Shown one piece after another: positions 27,089-35,443 of a stretch of DNA of 64,000 nt (position 1 is the stretch's first letter; each line of letters starts with the position of its first letter). This stretch comes from Jatrophihabitans cynanchi. Its GTDB lineage: Bacteria > Actinomycetota > Actinomycetes > Mycobacteriales > Jatrophihabitantaceae. Both the position numbers and the translations under genes were made by a program. The stretch lies in contig NZ_CP097463.1 of the NCBI RefSeq assembly GCF_027247405.1, positions 3,224,001 through 3,288,000 of the forward strand, in the 5' to 3' direction. The notes beneath the pieces were generated by a model, which did no database searches, was not told the DNA's origin, and was given only the letters and a program-made list of their open reading frames with translations.

Positions 27089-28126
27089 ATGAAACTGCGC
27101 ACGCCCATCGCGGTCGCTCTCGCCGCCACCACGGCGCTGAGCCTGGCCGCCTGCCACGGCAAGTCCGCGCACGAGAGTTCCGGCGGCAACCCCGCCCACG
27201 TGTCGATCATGGTAGGCGGGCTGGACAAGGTGATCTACCTGCCCGCCGAACTCACCGAACGGCTGGGCTACTTCAAGGACGAGGGGCTGGACGTCAAGCT
27301 GCAGAGCGAGCCGTCCGGTGCCAGCGCCGAGACCGCGCTGGTCGCGGGGCAGGTCGACGCCGTCGTCGGCTTCTACGACCACACGATCGACCTTCAGTCC
27401 AAGGGCAAGTGCCTGGAATCGGTGGTGCAGTTCGCCAACGTGCCCGGCGAGGTCGAGATGGTCGCGACCGGCTCGGACATCTCCTCACCCTCGGACTTCA
27501 AGGGCAAGAAGCTCGGGATCACCAGCCCCGGCTCGTCCACCGACTTCCTCACCCAGTACTTGGCCGGCAAGGCGGGCGTGTCCTCGGCTGACTACACGAG
27601 TGTCGCGGCCGGTGCGGGCGGCACGTTCGTGGCGGCGCTGCAGAACCACGGCATCGCGGCCGGCATGACCACCGACCCGACCGTGCAGCAGGTGACCAAG
27701 AAGGGCCTGGGCAAGGTGCTGCTGGACATGCGCACCGTCGAGGGCACCCAGGCCGCGCTGGGCGGGTTGTACCCGGCGTCCTCGCTGTACATGGACTGCT
27801 CGTACGTGCAGAAGAACCCGAAGACCGTGCAGAAGCTGGCGAACGCGCTGGTCAAGACGCTCGGCTTCATCCACGACCACACCGGAGCCGAGATCGCGGC
27901 GAAGATGCCGACCGACTTCGCGTCCGGAAACGGCGGGTCGGACACCTACGTGGCGGCCCTGAACGCGAGCAAGAACATGTTCACCGCTGACGGGAAGATG
28001 GATCCGGCCGGCGCGCAGAACGTGCTCACCGTGCTCAGCAAGTTCCACCCGGATCTGAAGGGCAAGGCCGACCAGATCGACCTGAGCAAGACTTACAGCA
28101 CGCAGTTCGTCGACGCCGCGCGCTGA
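27089..28126 (+). CDS. Substrate-binding lipoprotein of the NitT/TauT importer
   Basis: A 345-residue periplasmic-type binding protein. The signal MKLRTPIAVALAATTALSLA ends in a lipobox AAC at about residues 20-22, so it is membrane-tethered. The mature part has the NMT1/SsuA fold: IYLPAELTERLGYFKDEGLD, LVAGQVDAVVGFYDHT, and DFKGKKLGITSPGSSTDFL, which is the phosphate/sulfonate-style binding loop. Relatives bind nitrate, taurine, alkanesulfonates, riboflavin or hydroxymethylpyrimidine; none can be chosen from the sequence. AGGAGG lies seven bases before the start. A strong hairpin ends the operon. Confidence 0.92.
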   Translation: MKLRTPIAVALAATTALSLAACHGKSAHESSGGNPAHVSIMVGGLDKVIYLPAELTERLGYFKDEGLDVKLQSEPSGASAETALVAGQVDAVVGFYDHTIDLQSKGKCLESVVQFANVPGEVEMVATGSDISSPSDFKGKKLGITSPGSSTDFLTQYLAGKAGVSSADYTSVAAGAGGTFVAALQNHGIAAGMTTDPTVQQVTKKGLGKVLLDMRTVEGTQAALGGLYPASSLYMDCSYVQKNPKTVQKLANALVKTLGFIHDHTGAEIAAKMPTDFASGNGGSDTYVAALNASKNMFTADGKMDPAGAQNVLTVLSKFHPDLKGKADQIDLSKTYSTQFVDAAR

Positions 28127-28139
28127 TCGGGGGTACGCC

Positions 28140-28196
28140 TTCCCCCACCCGGTGACGAGATTCCGGCACTGATTCTCGTCACTGGGTGGGGGGAGC
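28140..28196. terminator. Long GC-rich hairpin between convergent genes
   Basis: Arms of about 20 bp (left TCCCCCACCCGGTGACGAGA at 28141-28160, right 28174-28194, one mismatch and one bulge) around a 13-nt loop, 13 bp after the importer operon and just before the end of the second trhA. The GTGGGGG/CCCCCAC core is the same as in the repeat array at 21728-22176, so this may be a dispersed repeat serving as a bidirectional terminator. Confidence 0.75.
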
Positions 28197-28202
28197 GTGC
28201 GT

Positions 28203-28895
28203 TCAGCTGAAGACGGCGATCCAGATGGCGACGTAATGGCACAGCGCCGCGACCAGGGTGCACAGGTGGAACACCTCGTGGAAGCCGAACACGCCGGGCA
28301 CCGGGTTGGGTCGCTTGAGCCCGTAGACGAGTGCGCCGAGCGTGTACACGACGCCGCCGAGCGCGATCAGGACGAACGCCGCGACGCCGCCGCCGTGCAG
28401 CAGGCCAGGAAAGACGAACACCGCGACCCAGCCGAGCGCCACGTAGGTGGGCACCGACAGCCAGCGCGGTGCGGCCGGCCACGCGGTCTGCAGGCTCGCG
28501 CCGAACAGAGCGCCCGTCCAGACCACGGCCAGCACCGCGACCGCAGACGTCCGGGACAGGGTGAGCACGGCGATCGGCGTGTAGGTCCCGGCGATGAACA
28601 CGAAGATCATCGAGTGGTCCAGGCGCTTCATCAGCGCGCGTGACCGCTCGCTCCAGTTCAGCCGGTGGTAGAGCGCGGACGTGCCGAAGAGCATGGTGAC
28701 CGTCGCCGCGTAGACGCTCGTGGACGCGACGGCCGGGCCGCCACGCAGCGCCGCGGCAACCGCGACCAGCGCGGCACCGCTGAGGATCGAGACCGCCGCG
28801 GCATAGGCGTGCAGCCAGCCGCGCAGCCGGGGTTTGAGGTCGGCAACCGCCGAGATCACCAGCGCGGGGGTGGTCGGCACGGGCGACGAGCTCAT
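28203..28895 (-). CDS. TrhA / hemolysin III family membrane protein (second copy)
   Basis: A 230-residue seven-helix protein of the same PAQR family as the gene at 18584. Conserved blocks: GTSALYHRLNW, KRLDHSMIFVFIAGTYTPIA and GFHEVFHLCTLVAALCHYVA, with the His residues for metal binding in place. This copy is closer to the family consensus (GTYTP rather than GTATP) than the first one, so it may be the ancestral function. It starts divergently from the prenyl transferase gene with 100 bp between. Confidence 0.88.
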   Translation of the reverse strand: MSSSPVPTTPALVISAVADLKPRLRGWLHAYAAAVSILSGAALVAVAAALRGGPAVASTSVYAATVTMLFGTSALYHRLNWSERSRALMKRLDHSMIFVFIAGTYTPIAVLTLSRTSAVAVLAVVWTGALFGASLQTAWPAAPRWLSVPTYVALGWVAVFVFPGLLHGGGVAAFVLIALGGVVYTLGALVYGLKRPNPVPGVFGFHEVFHLCTLVAALCHYVAIWIAVFS

Positions 28896-28995
28896 GGCCC
28901 AAGGTTACTGCAGCGTAGGTTCCGCGCCGAATTTCCGCGGGTCCCCACACAGCAGGGCGCATCGGGGCGGGCCGCGGTGGCGCTATGTTGAGTTC

Positions 28996-29763
28996 GTGGG
29001 TCTGCGCGATGCCGTCTATTCGGTCTACGAGCGTCGGCTGCGCGCCCACCTGGACGGCCTGCCGATCCCGCGGCACGTCGCGATCATGATCGACGGCAAC
29101 CGCCGGTGGGCGCGCGCGGCCGGCTTCGACGACGTCAGCCAGGGCCACGTTATCGGGGCGCAGCACATCGCGAACCTGCTGGACTGGTGCACCGAGGCCG
29201 GCGTCGCGCACGTGACGATCTGGCTGCTGTCCACCGACAACCTGCGCCGCCCTCCGCGCGAGCTCGAGCCGCTGCTGCGGATCATCGCGGGGGTGGGCGA
29301 GGAGCTGTCCGCGCCCGGCAAGCCGTGGCGGTTGCACGTGGTCGGTGCCCTGGACCTGTTGCCGTCGGAGACGGCCGCCGCGCTGAAGTCCGCCGAGGAG
29401 CGCACCGCGGGGCGCGACGGGCTGAACGTGAACATCGCGGTCGGCTACGGCGGGCGGCGCGAGATCGCCGACGCGGTGCGCTCGCTGCTGCAGGAGCACG
29501 CTGCCGCCGGCGCGTCCCTGGAGGACGTGGCCGAGGTGATCGACGTCGACCACATCGCCGAGCACCTCTACACCAAGGGCCAGCCCGATCCCGATCTGGT
29601 GATCCGCACGTCCGGCGAGCAGCGGCTCGGCGGGTTCCTGCTGTGGCAGTCGGTGCATTCGGAGTTCTACTTCTGCGACGCGCTGTGGCCGGACTTCCGC
29701 AAGATCGACTTCCTGCGGGCGCTGCGTGACTTCGGCACCCGGCAGCGCCGTTATGGCGGCTGA
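28996..29763 (+). CDS. Isoprenyl transferase (UppS family, short-chain Rv1086-like)
   Basis: A 255-residue cis-prenyl transferase. The catalytic Asp is in IMIDGNRRWARAAGF; the substrate and metal regions are seen in WLLSTDNLRRPPRELEPLL, NIAVGYGGRREI and PDLVIRTSGEQRLGGFLLWQ. The pattern is very close to M. tuberculosis Rv1086, which makes short Z,E-farnesyl diphosphate, the precursor of decaprenyl phosphate; I infer this from remembered sequence similarity. The start is most likely GTG at 28996, in frame with homology; the nearby ATG is in another frame. It overlaps the rhodanese gene by 11 nt. Confidence 0.9.
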   Translation: MGLRDAVYSVYERRLRAHLDGLPIPRHVAIMIDGNRRWARAAGFDDVSQGHVIGAQHIANLLDWCTEAGVAHVTIWLLSTDNLRRPPRELEPLLRIIAGVGEELSAPGKPWRLHVVGALDLLPSETAAALKSAEERTAGRDGLNVNIAVGYGGRREIADAVRSLLQEHAAAGASLEDVAEVIDVDHIAEHLYTKGQPDPDLVIRTSGEQRLGGFLLWQSVHSEFYFCDALWPDFRKIDFLRALRDFGTRQRRYGG

Positions 29764-30580
29764 GTTCGGGCCGCTCGTGCGAGCCGACCGGCTGGCCGAG
29801 CAGCTGGACGAGGTTCGCCTCGTGGACGTCCGGTGGTACCTGAACGGCGCCGGCGACGGCCGCGGTGGCCTGGACGCGTACCTGGCCGGCCACCTGCCCG
29901 GTGCCGTGTGGCTGGACATCGACTCCGACCTGTCCGGCCCGGCCAGCCCCGCCGCCGGCCGCCACCCGCTGCCGAACGAGGCCGCCTTCGCCGGCGCGCT
30001 GGGCCGGATGGGCATCGCCGAGGGCACACCGGTGGTCGCCTACGACGATTCCGGAGGCTCGACGGCAGCTCGGCTGTGGTGGCTGCTGCACGTGCTGGGC
30101 GAGCCGGTGGCCGTGCTGGACGGCGGCATCGACGCGTGGCCGGGCGAGCTCAGCACCGAGGTCCCGGTGCCCGTCCCGGTGCAGCGCCCGGTGCGCGAGT
30201 GGCCGGCCGGACGGTTCCTGAGCGCCGACCAGGTGGCCACGTCCGAGCGGGCCGTGTACGACGCGCGCACTGCCGTGCGGTTCGCCTACGGGGACGAGGC
30301 GATCGATCCCCGCCCGGGCCACGTCCCCGGTGCGCTCAGTGCGCCCTGGGCGGGCAACCTCGACGAGTCCGGGCTGTTCCGCCCGGCCGAGGCGCTGCGC
30401 GCGCGGTTCGCTGCCGCTGAGCCGAACGGTGCGGTCGCGTACTGCGGTTCCGGCGTCACGGCCTGCCACGACCTGCTGGCGATGACGGTGGCCGGGCTGG
30501 ACGGGCTCGCGCTCTACCCGGGTTCCTGGTCGCAGTGGGGTGCCGACGAGACGCGTCCGGCCGCCCTCGGCCCTGCCTGA
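29753..30580 (+). CDS. Thiosulfate/3-mercaptopyruvate sulfurtransferase (tandem rhodanese)
   Basis: A 275-residue protein with two rhodanese domains. The first (about 10-130) is structural, with VRWYLNGAGDGRGGLDAYLA and GHLPGAVWLDIDSDL. The second (about 145-275) carries the catalytic Cys231 in AYCGSGVTACHD, the loop type seen in 3-mercaptopyruvate/thiosulfate sulfurtransferases of the SseA group. It transfers sulfane sulfur to an acceptor such as cyanide or a thiol in the cytoplasm. ATG at 29753 lies within the end of the prenyl transferase gene. The final codons run into a 20-bp tandem repeat. Confidence 0.9.
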   Translation: MAAEFGPLVRADRLAEQLDEVRLVDVRWYLNGAGDGRGGLDAYLAGHLPGAVWLDIDSDLSGPASPAAGRHPLPNEAAFAGALGRMGIAEGTPVVAYDDSGGSTAARLWWLLHVLGEPVAVLDGGIDAWPGELSTEVPVPVPVQRPVREWPAGRFLSADQVATSERAVYDARTAVRFAYGDEAIDPRPGHVPGALSAPWAGNLDESGLFRPAEALRARFAAAEPNGAVAYCGSGVTACHDLLAMTVAGLDGLALYPGSWSQWGADETRPAALGPA

Positions 30581-30655
30581 GCTGCCGAGCCCCCGCCTGA
30601 GCCCCTGAACCCCCGGCTGAGCCGCTGAACCCTCGCCTGAGCTGCCTGACCCTGC
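30575..30655 (+). repeat. Four 20-bp tandem units after the sulfurtransferase gene
   Basis: Units starting at 30575, 30595, 30615 and 30635 share the form GCCTGAGC plus about CTGAACCCCC with a few changes. The first unit includes the stop codon of the sulfurtransferase gene. The remaining ~240 bp before the PhoH gene show no other gene; they should contain its promoter. Confidence 0.75.
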
Positions 30656-30898
30656 GCCCGGGCGCGGGCGACCCGCCGACCCGGTGCGCCTACCCGAAGG
30701 CCACCCGCACCCGACGTAGCGTCGACACCGGTGGGCCGGCCTACCCGACCCGCTCGGGAGGTCCCGCACGGTGGTCGATACCAGCGAGGGGGACCGGATG
30801 GTCCCCGCCGCTGCCGGCGCCCGGGCCGACCGGATCCTCGATTGCGCGGCGAACGCGCCTGCGAGCCGCCGCGCCCCGTCCACCGCCAGGAGCGATCC

Positions 30899-32218
30899 GT
30901 GACCGCTACCCGCCGCACGTTCGTCCTCGACACCTCCGTCCTGCTGTCCGACCCGGGCGCGCTGGGCCGCTTCGCCGAGCACGAGGTGGTGCTGCCGCTC
31001 GTGGTCATCAGCGAGCTGGAGGGCAAGCGGCACCACCCCGAGCTGGGCTGGTTCGCGCGGCAGACGCTGCGCGTGCTGGACGAGCTGCGCATCGAGCACG
31101 GCCGGCTGGACGCCCCGGTGCCGATCGGCGCGGACGGCGGGACGCTGCGTGTCGAGCTGAACCACTCGGACCTGACGACGCTGCCGGCGGGCTTTCGCAT
31201 GGACAGCAACGATTCGCGCATCCTCGCCGTCGCGCTGAACCTGGCCGCTGACGACTACGACGTCACGCTGGTCACCAAGGACATGCCGTTGCGGGTGAAG
31301 GCGGCCTCGGTCGGGATCACGGCCGACGAGTACCGCATGCACCCGGTGGCCGACGCGACCGGCTGGACGGGCATGGCCGAGCTGGAGGTCGCCGCCGAGA
31401 CGATCGACGCGCTCTACGGCGGCGAGCAGCTGGACCTGATCGACCACGCCGACTTCGCCGCGGTCGCGGACCAGCCGTGCCACACCGGGCTGGTGCTGCA
31501 CTCGGCCAAGGGATCGGCGTTGGCCCGGGTGACACCGGACAAGCAGGTGCGGCTGGTGCGCGGTGACCGCGAGGCGTTCGGCCTGCACGGGCGTTCGGCG
31601 GAGCAGCGTGTCGCCCTGGACCTGCTGCTCGACCCGGACGTCGGCATCGTCTCGCTCGGGGGTCGCGCCGGTACCGGCAAGTCGGCGCTCGCGCTGTGCG
31701 CCGGGTTGGAGGCGGTGCTCGAGCGGCGCGCGCACAAGCGGGTCGTGGTGTTCCGGCCGCTGTACGCCGTCGGCGGGCAGGAGCTGGGTTACCTGCCGGG
31801 CAGCGAGAACGAGAAGATGGCGCCCTGGGCGCAGGCCGTGTTCGACACGCTCGGCGCGCTGGTGTCCTCGGACGTCATGGACGAGGTGCTCGACCGCGGC
31901 ATGCTGGAGGTGTTGCCGCTGACGCACATCCGCGGCCGCTCGCTGCACGACTCGTTCGTCATCGTCGACGAGGCGCAGTCGCTGGAGCGCAACGTGCTGC
32001 TCACCGTGCTCTCGCGCATCGGCGCCGGTTCGCGGGTGGTGCTGACGCACGACGTCGCCCAGCGCGACAACCTGCGGGTCGGCCGGCACGACGGCGTGGC
32101 CGCGGTGATCGAGGCGCTGCAGGGGCATCCGCTGTTCGCGCACGTCACCCTCACCCGCTCGGAGCGCTCGCCGATCGCGGCCCTGGTCACCGAGATGCTC
32201 GAGGACCTGCCGCTCTAG
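30899..32218 (+). CDS. PIN domain - PhoH-like ATPase
   Basis: A 439-residue PhoH2/YlaK-type protein. An N-terminal PIN nuclease domain ([18 protein letters not shown], then the conserved acidic residues in [15 protein letters not shown] and [13 protein letters not shown]) is fused to a PhoH ATPase with Walker [14 protein letters not shown] and Walker [13 protein letters not shown]. Such proteins are ATP-dependent RNA helicase-ribonucleases. GTG at 30899 has AGGAGC eight bases upstream; the frame extends further but without homology. A decayed copy of the last ~70 codons occurs at 39077-39285. Confidence 0.92.
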   Translation: MTATRRTFVLDTSVLLSDPGALGRFAEHEVVLPLVVISELEGKRHHPELGWFARQTLRVLDELRIEHGRLDAPVPIGADGGTLRVELNHSDLTTLPAGFRMDSNDSRILAVALNLAADDYDVTLVTKDMPLRVKAASVGITADEYRMHPVADATGWTGMAELEVAAETIDALYGGEQLDLIDHADFAAVADQPCHTGLVLHSAKGSALARVTPDKQVRLVRGDREAFGLHGRSAEQRVALDLLLDPDVGIVSLGGRAGTGKSALALCAGLEAVLERRAHKRVVVFRPLYAVGGQELGYLPGSENEKMAPWAQAVFDTLGALVSSDVMDEVLDRGMLEVLPLTHIRGRSLHDSFVIVDEAQSLERNVLLTVLSRIGAGSRVVLTHDVAQRDNLRVGRHDGVAAVIEALQGHPLFAHVTLTRSERSPIAALVTEMLEDLPL

Positions 32219-32324
32219 CTGAGTCGAAGCCGGTGATCGTGCCGGACAGCTTCGGGTGCGCGCGTAGCCTCTAGCTGGCGCAATTGGCTGGCGCAATCGA
32301 GGTCGCTGTCGAAAGTGGAGAGTC

Positions 32325-33353
32325 GTGAAGCTGTCGGTAGTCGTGCCGTGCTACAACGAGGAATCGGTGCTGGAACAGCTGTTCCAGGCACTCGTCGAGC
32401 AGCTCGGTGCGATCACTTCGGAGTACGAGGTGATCCTTGTCGACGACGGGAGCCGGGACGCCACGCTTGCGATGCTGCGTGAGTTCTCCCGGCGCGACGG
32501 GCGGTTCCGATATCTCGCGTTGAGCCGCAATTTCGGCAAGGAATCTGCCATGCTGGCCGGGCTGAGCCAGGCGCGTGGTGACGCAGTTGCGATCATGGAC
32601 GCCGACTTGCAGCATCCGCCGCACTTGCTCGCGCAGATGCTGCCGTACCTCGACGGCGACTACGACCAGGTGGTCGCGCGCCGCACGCGGACCGGGGACG
32701 CCGCCGTCCGCACGTTCGCCTCTCGGCAGTACTACCGGCTGATGAACCGGCTGAGCGACGTGCCGCTGGAAGACGGGGTCGGAGACTTCCGGGTGCTCAG
32801 CCGGACCGCGGTCCGTGCGCTGCTCGCCCTCGGCGAGTACAACCGCTTCTCCAAAGGGCTGTTCTCCTGGATCGGCTTCAACACGGCGACGGTCGACTAC
32901 CAGAACGTGGCGCGTGAGGCCGGCGAGAGCAAGTGGCGGCTTCGGGACCTGGTCAACTACGGCATCGACGGGATCCTGTCCTTCAACACCAAGCCACTGC
33001 GGTTCGCGATCCACCTGGGTATCGTGGTTTCGCTCAGTGCCCTCGTCTATGCGGTGTGGGTGCTGGTGCAGGCGATCGTCAGCGGGGTGTCGGCACCCGG
33101 ATACGTCACCCTGATCTGCGCCGTGGTGGGGTTCGGCGGCCTGCAGATGATCCTGCTCGGGGTGATCGGCGAGTACCTGGGCCGGATCTACGCCGAGACC
33201 AAGGGTCGGCCGCACTTTCTGTTGAAGGAGGCGAGCGGACCGGTGGTGCTGCCGGTCACCGAGGTGCTCGGCCCGGCCCACGAGCAGCTGGTCGCCGCGA
33301 TCGAGCAGGCAGTGGCGCGCTCGGCGGAATCGAAGGCCACCCGCGAAGGCTGA
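32325..33353 (+). CDS. GT2 glycosyltransferase, GtrB / polyprenyl-phosphate type
   Basis: A 342-residue membrane-bound family 2 transferase that should attach a sugar from a nucleotide sugar to polyprenyl phosphate on the inner face of the membrane. GT-A motifs: SVVVPCYNEESVLEQL, VILVDDGSRDAT and IMDADLQHPP (DxD). Two membrane helices near the C terminus (about 225-250 and 258-285) and the ending GEYLGRIYAETKGRP are typical of GtrB/YfdH/DPM-like enzymes. The GTG start has GGAG eight bases upstream. It is coupled by TGATG to the GtrA gene, forming the classical flip-and-transfer pair. Confidence 0.92.
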   Translation: MKLSVVVPCYNEESVLEQLFQALVEQLGAITSEYEVILVDDGSRDATLAMLREFSRRDGRFRYLALSRNFGKESAMLAGLSQARGDAVAIMDADLQHPPHLLAQMLPYLDGDYDQVVARRTRTGDAAVRTFASRQYYRLMNRLSDVPLEDGVGDFRVLSRTAVRALLALGEYNRFSKGLFSWIGFNTATVDYQNVAREAGESKWRLRDLVNYGIDGILSFNTKPLRFAIHLGIVVSLSALVYAVWVLVQAIVSGVSAPGYVTLICAVVGFGGLQMILLGVIGEYLGRIYAETKGRPHFLLKEASGPVVLPVTEVLGPAHEQLVAAIEQAVARSAESKATREG

Positions 33354-33784
33354 TGGTGCTCAAACGTCTCGCGCGCTTCGGTGCGATCGGTGTCCTCAAC
33401 ACCGGGATCTACTACGCCGTCTACCTCGTGCTCAGAACAGAGATCACCTATCTGCTAGCGCATGTCTGCGCGTTCGTCGTCGCGATGATCTGCTCGTACT
33501 TCCTGAACTGCTACCTGACGTTTCGCACGCGGCCGACCTGGCGCACGTTCCTGCTGTTCCCACTTTCCAACGTGGCGAACTTCGTCCTGACCACCGTCGG
33601 GCTGCGCATTGCGGTAGCCGGACTGGGCATCGATCAGCGGATCGCGCCGCTGGCCGTCGCCGTATTCGCGATTCCGTTGACCTACATCCTCGCTCACCAC
33701 ATCATGATCGGCAGACTCAGCGGCGTCGGGCACCCGCCCGAGGTAGGGCTCGCTGACTCCCACCGGGATGCGGCCGACTCCTAA
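33353..33784 (+). CDS. GtrA-family membrane protein
   Basis: A 143-residue protein with four predicted membrane helices (about 7-27, 31-52, 66-86, 97-117). GtrA proteins are thought to flip polyprenyl-phosphate-linked sugars made by GtrB. Recognisable pattern: FGAIGVLNTGIYYAVYLVL and MICSYFLNCYLTFRT. Immediate coupling to gtrB supports the call. The last 25 residues are hydrophilic. Confidence 0.88.
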   Translation: MVLKRLARFGAIGVLNTGIYYAVYLVLRTEITYLLAHVCAFVVAMICSYFLNCYLTFRTRPTWRTFLLFPLSNVANFVLTTVGLRIAVAGLGIDQRIAPLAVAVFAIPLTYILAHHIMIGRLSGVGHPPEVGLADSHRDAADS

Positions 33785-33844
33785 GCGAGCAGTTCGCTGA
33801 ACCGGGCTCCATCCCGGCGCAAATCACCGGTTATCGTCCTTCCC

Positions 33845-35419
33845 ATGACGGCGCGTTCGGCAGGACAACTGAAAGCGCCGAGGTCGAACCCCCGCGCCAC
33901 CAACCTGCCTTGGGTTCCCCGCTGGGAGGCCGGGCTGTTAGCCACCTGGTTCATCGTGTTCGCGATCCTGGCGGAGTTCTTCCCGCGGACCGGCGACGAC
34001 TGGGCCTGGGGTACACACGAAGGCACAGATCGGCTTTCACACTTCTTCTCCGGGATCAATGGGCGCTACGGCGGAGATCTGACCGTGCTCATACTGGTCC
34101 GCGCCGGTCTCTTCGCGCCACTGGTTGTCTCGGCGATCGTCTGCGCGACCCTGTTTCTCGTGCTGCAGGTGTCCGACAACCGCTCGCCGCTCGGCTACGG
34201 GCTGGTCGGTCTGCTATTCCTCACCATGCCGCTGGGTACCTGGCGCGAGAGTGTCGTCTGGCTCTCCGGCTTCACGAACTACGCCTTCGCCGCGCTCGCC
34301 TTCCTCGGCCTTTTCGCTCTCGCCAAGGGCGAGTGGAGCGGTCGCCTTCGGCGGCCGGGAGCAGGCCGACTCGCGCTGGTCGCGCTCGCCGGGTTCGTCG
34401 GTCAACTGTTCATGGAAAACGTCACGCTCAGCATCTGTGTCATGGGTGTAGGGCTCAGCCTCCTGTTCCGTCGAGTGCATGGTCGCTGGGGTCCCTACGT
34501 GCTGACCTGGACCGCGGCGGGATTCGTCGGTGCTGCTGTGATGTTCTCCAATTCGGCGTACCGGACCGTGGCCCGTGGTGGACCCGCCTATCAGAAGACC
34601 CAGGTCCTGTCCGGGAAGAACGGACTACACGATCTGGCCGTCAAATTGTTCGACTACATCAGTACCCACGCCGTCGTGCTGAACGTAGTTCTGAATGCGA
34701 CACTCGTCGTCCTCGTAGTTCTTCTAGTCATCGCATCCGGCCGATTCCGAACCGGCGCCGGACAGGTGATCATCGTGCTGTCCTTCGCGTTTCTGCTGCT
34801 GTCCTGGGGGCTGTGGTTGGCCGAGCGGCATCGGCACCTTGGCACGCGAACCCGATCGCTCGCGATGCTGGCTACCTTGCTTCTCCTGGCGATGCTGGTG
34901 CTGACGGCGCTGACGCTTATCCGCTCCCGCGAGCGGCGTTGGTCGATGGGCGTGGCCGTCGCATCGTCGGTCGTGTTGATCGGACCGCTACTGTTCGTCA
35001 ATCCGATCGGGCCGCGCTGCTTCTATCCGACCTACCTGCTCTTGCTGGTTGCGGTGAGCGTCGTCGCGCGCGAGGTACGCGAACGGCTCAGCGTAGTCGG
35101 GCGCCCCGAGTTCTCAGTTCCGCTCCACCTGGCGTCGGCCGCAATCGTGGTGCTGATGTTCGTGGTGTACGTCACTATCAGCCACGCGCTCGACCGGCGG
35201 CTCGACCATATCCATCAGGCGGTTGACGCCGGACGCGATCATGTGCAGATCAGCCCGCTGCCATATCCGTATTACGTGCACAACGGCGATCCGTTCTTCT
35301 CGGTGCTCTATGAGCGGTTCAAGGCGTATTACGGCCTGCCGAGCGATCTCGTCGTGCAACTGGTGCCCAATCCCTGGCTGCGCGTTCCTGGAAAGCCGCC
35401 CCCACTGCCCGCACCATGA
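33845..35419 (+). CDS. DUF6056-like polytopic membrane protein (first paralogue)
   Basis: A 524-residue membrane protein with about eleven helices. After the first helix comes FPRTGDDWAWGTHEG and INGRYGGDLTVLILVR, then WRESVVWLSGFTNYAF; acidic residues in the first outer loop recall GT-C transferases and the DUF6056 family. Function is not known; the place after gtrBA suggests it uses or transfers the polyprenyl-linked sugar. A clear paralogue at 37194-38777 shares these blocks and the same C-terminal form ending in NPWLRVPGKP. Confidence 0.72.
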   Translation: MTARSAGQLKAPRSNPRATNLPWVPRWEAGLLATWFIVFAILAEFFPRTGDDWAWGTHEGTDRLSHFFSGINGRYGGDLTVLILVRAGLFAPLVVSAIVCATLFLVLQVSDNRSPLGYGLVGLLFLTMPLGTWRESVVWLSGFTNYAFAALAFLGLFALAKGEWSGRLRRPGAGRLALVALAGFVGQLFMENVTLSICVMGVGLSLLFRRVHGRWGPYVLTWTAAGFVGAAVMFSNSAYRTVARGGPAYQKTQVLSGKNGLHDLAVKLFDYISTHAVVLNVVLNATLVVLVVLLVIASGRFRTGAGQVIIVLSFAFLLLSWGLWLAERHRHLGTRTRSLAMLATLLLLAMLVLTALTLIRSRERRWSMGVAVASSVVLIGPLLFVNPIGPRCFYPTYLLLLVAVSVVAREVRERLSVVGRPEFSVPLHLASAAIVVLMFVVYVTISHALDRRLDHIHQAVDAGRDHVQISPLPYPYYVHNGDPFFSVLYERFKAYYGLPSDLVVQLVPNPWLRVPGKPPPLPAP

Positions 35420-35443
35420 TGACCGGCCGGCGGGCGGGTCATC
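35418..35443. terminator. Small hairpin overlapping two convergent stop codons
   Basis: GATGACC and GGTCATC (7-bp arms, 12-nt GC-rich loop) lie exactly across the end of the DUF6056-like gene and the end of the leftward acyltransferase gene. Plausible short bidirectional terminator. Confidence 0.4.

Noticed and set aside
29282-32296. 1004-codon open frame on the minus strand
   Set aside because: It runs antisense through the prenyl transferase, rhodanese and PhoH genes, has no recognisable domain and shows the composition of a GC-driven shadow frame.
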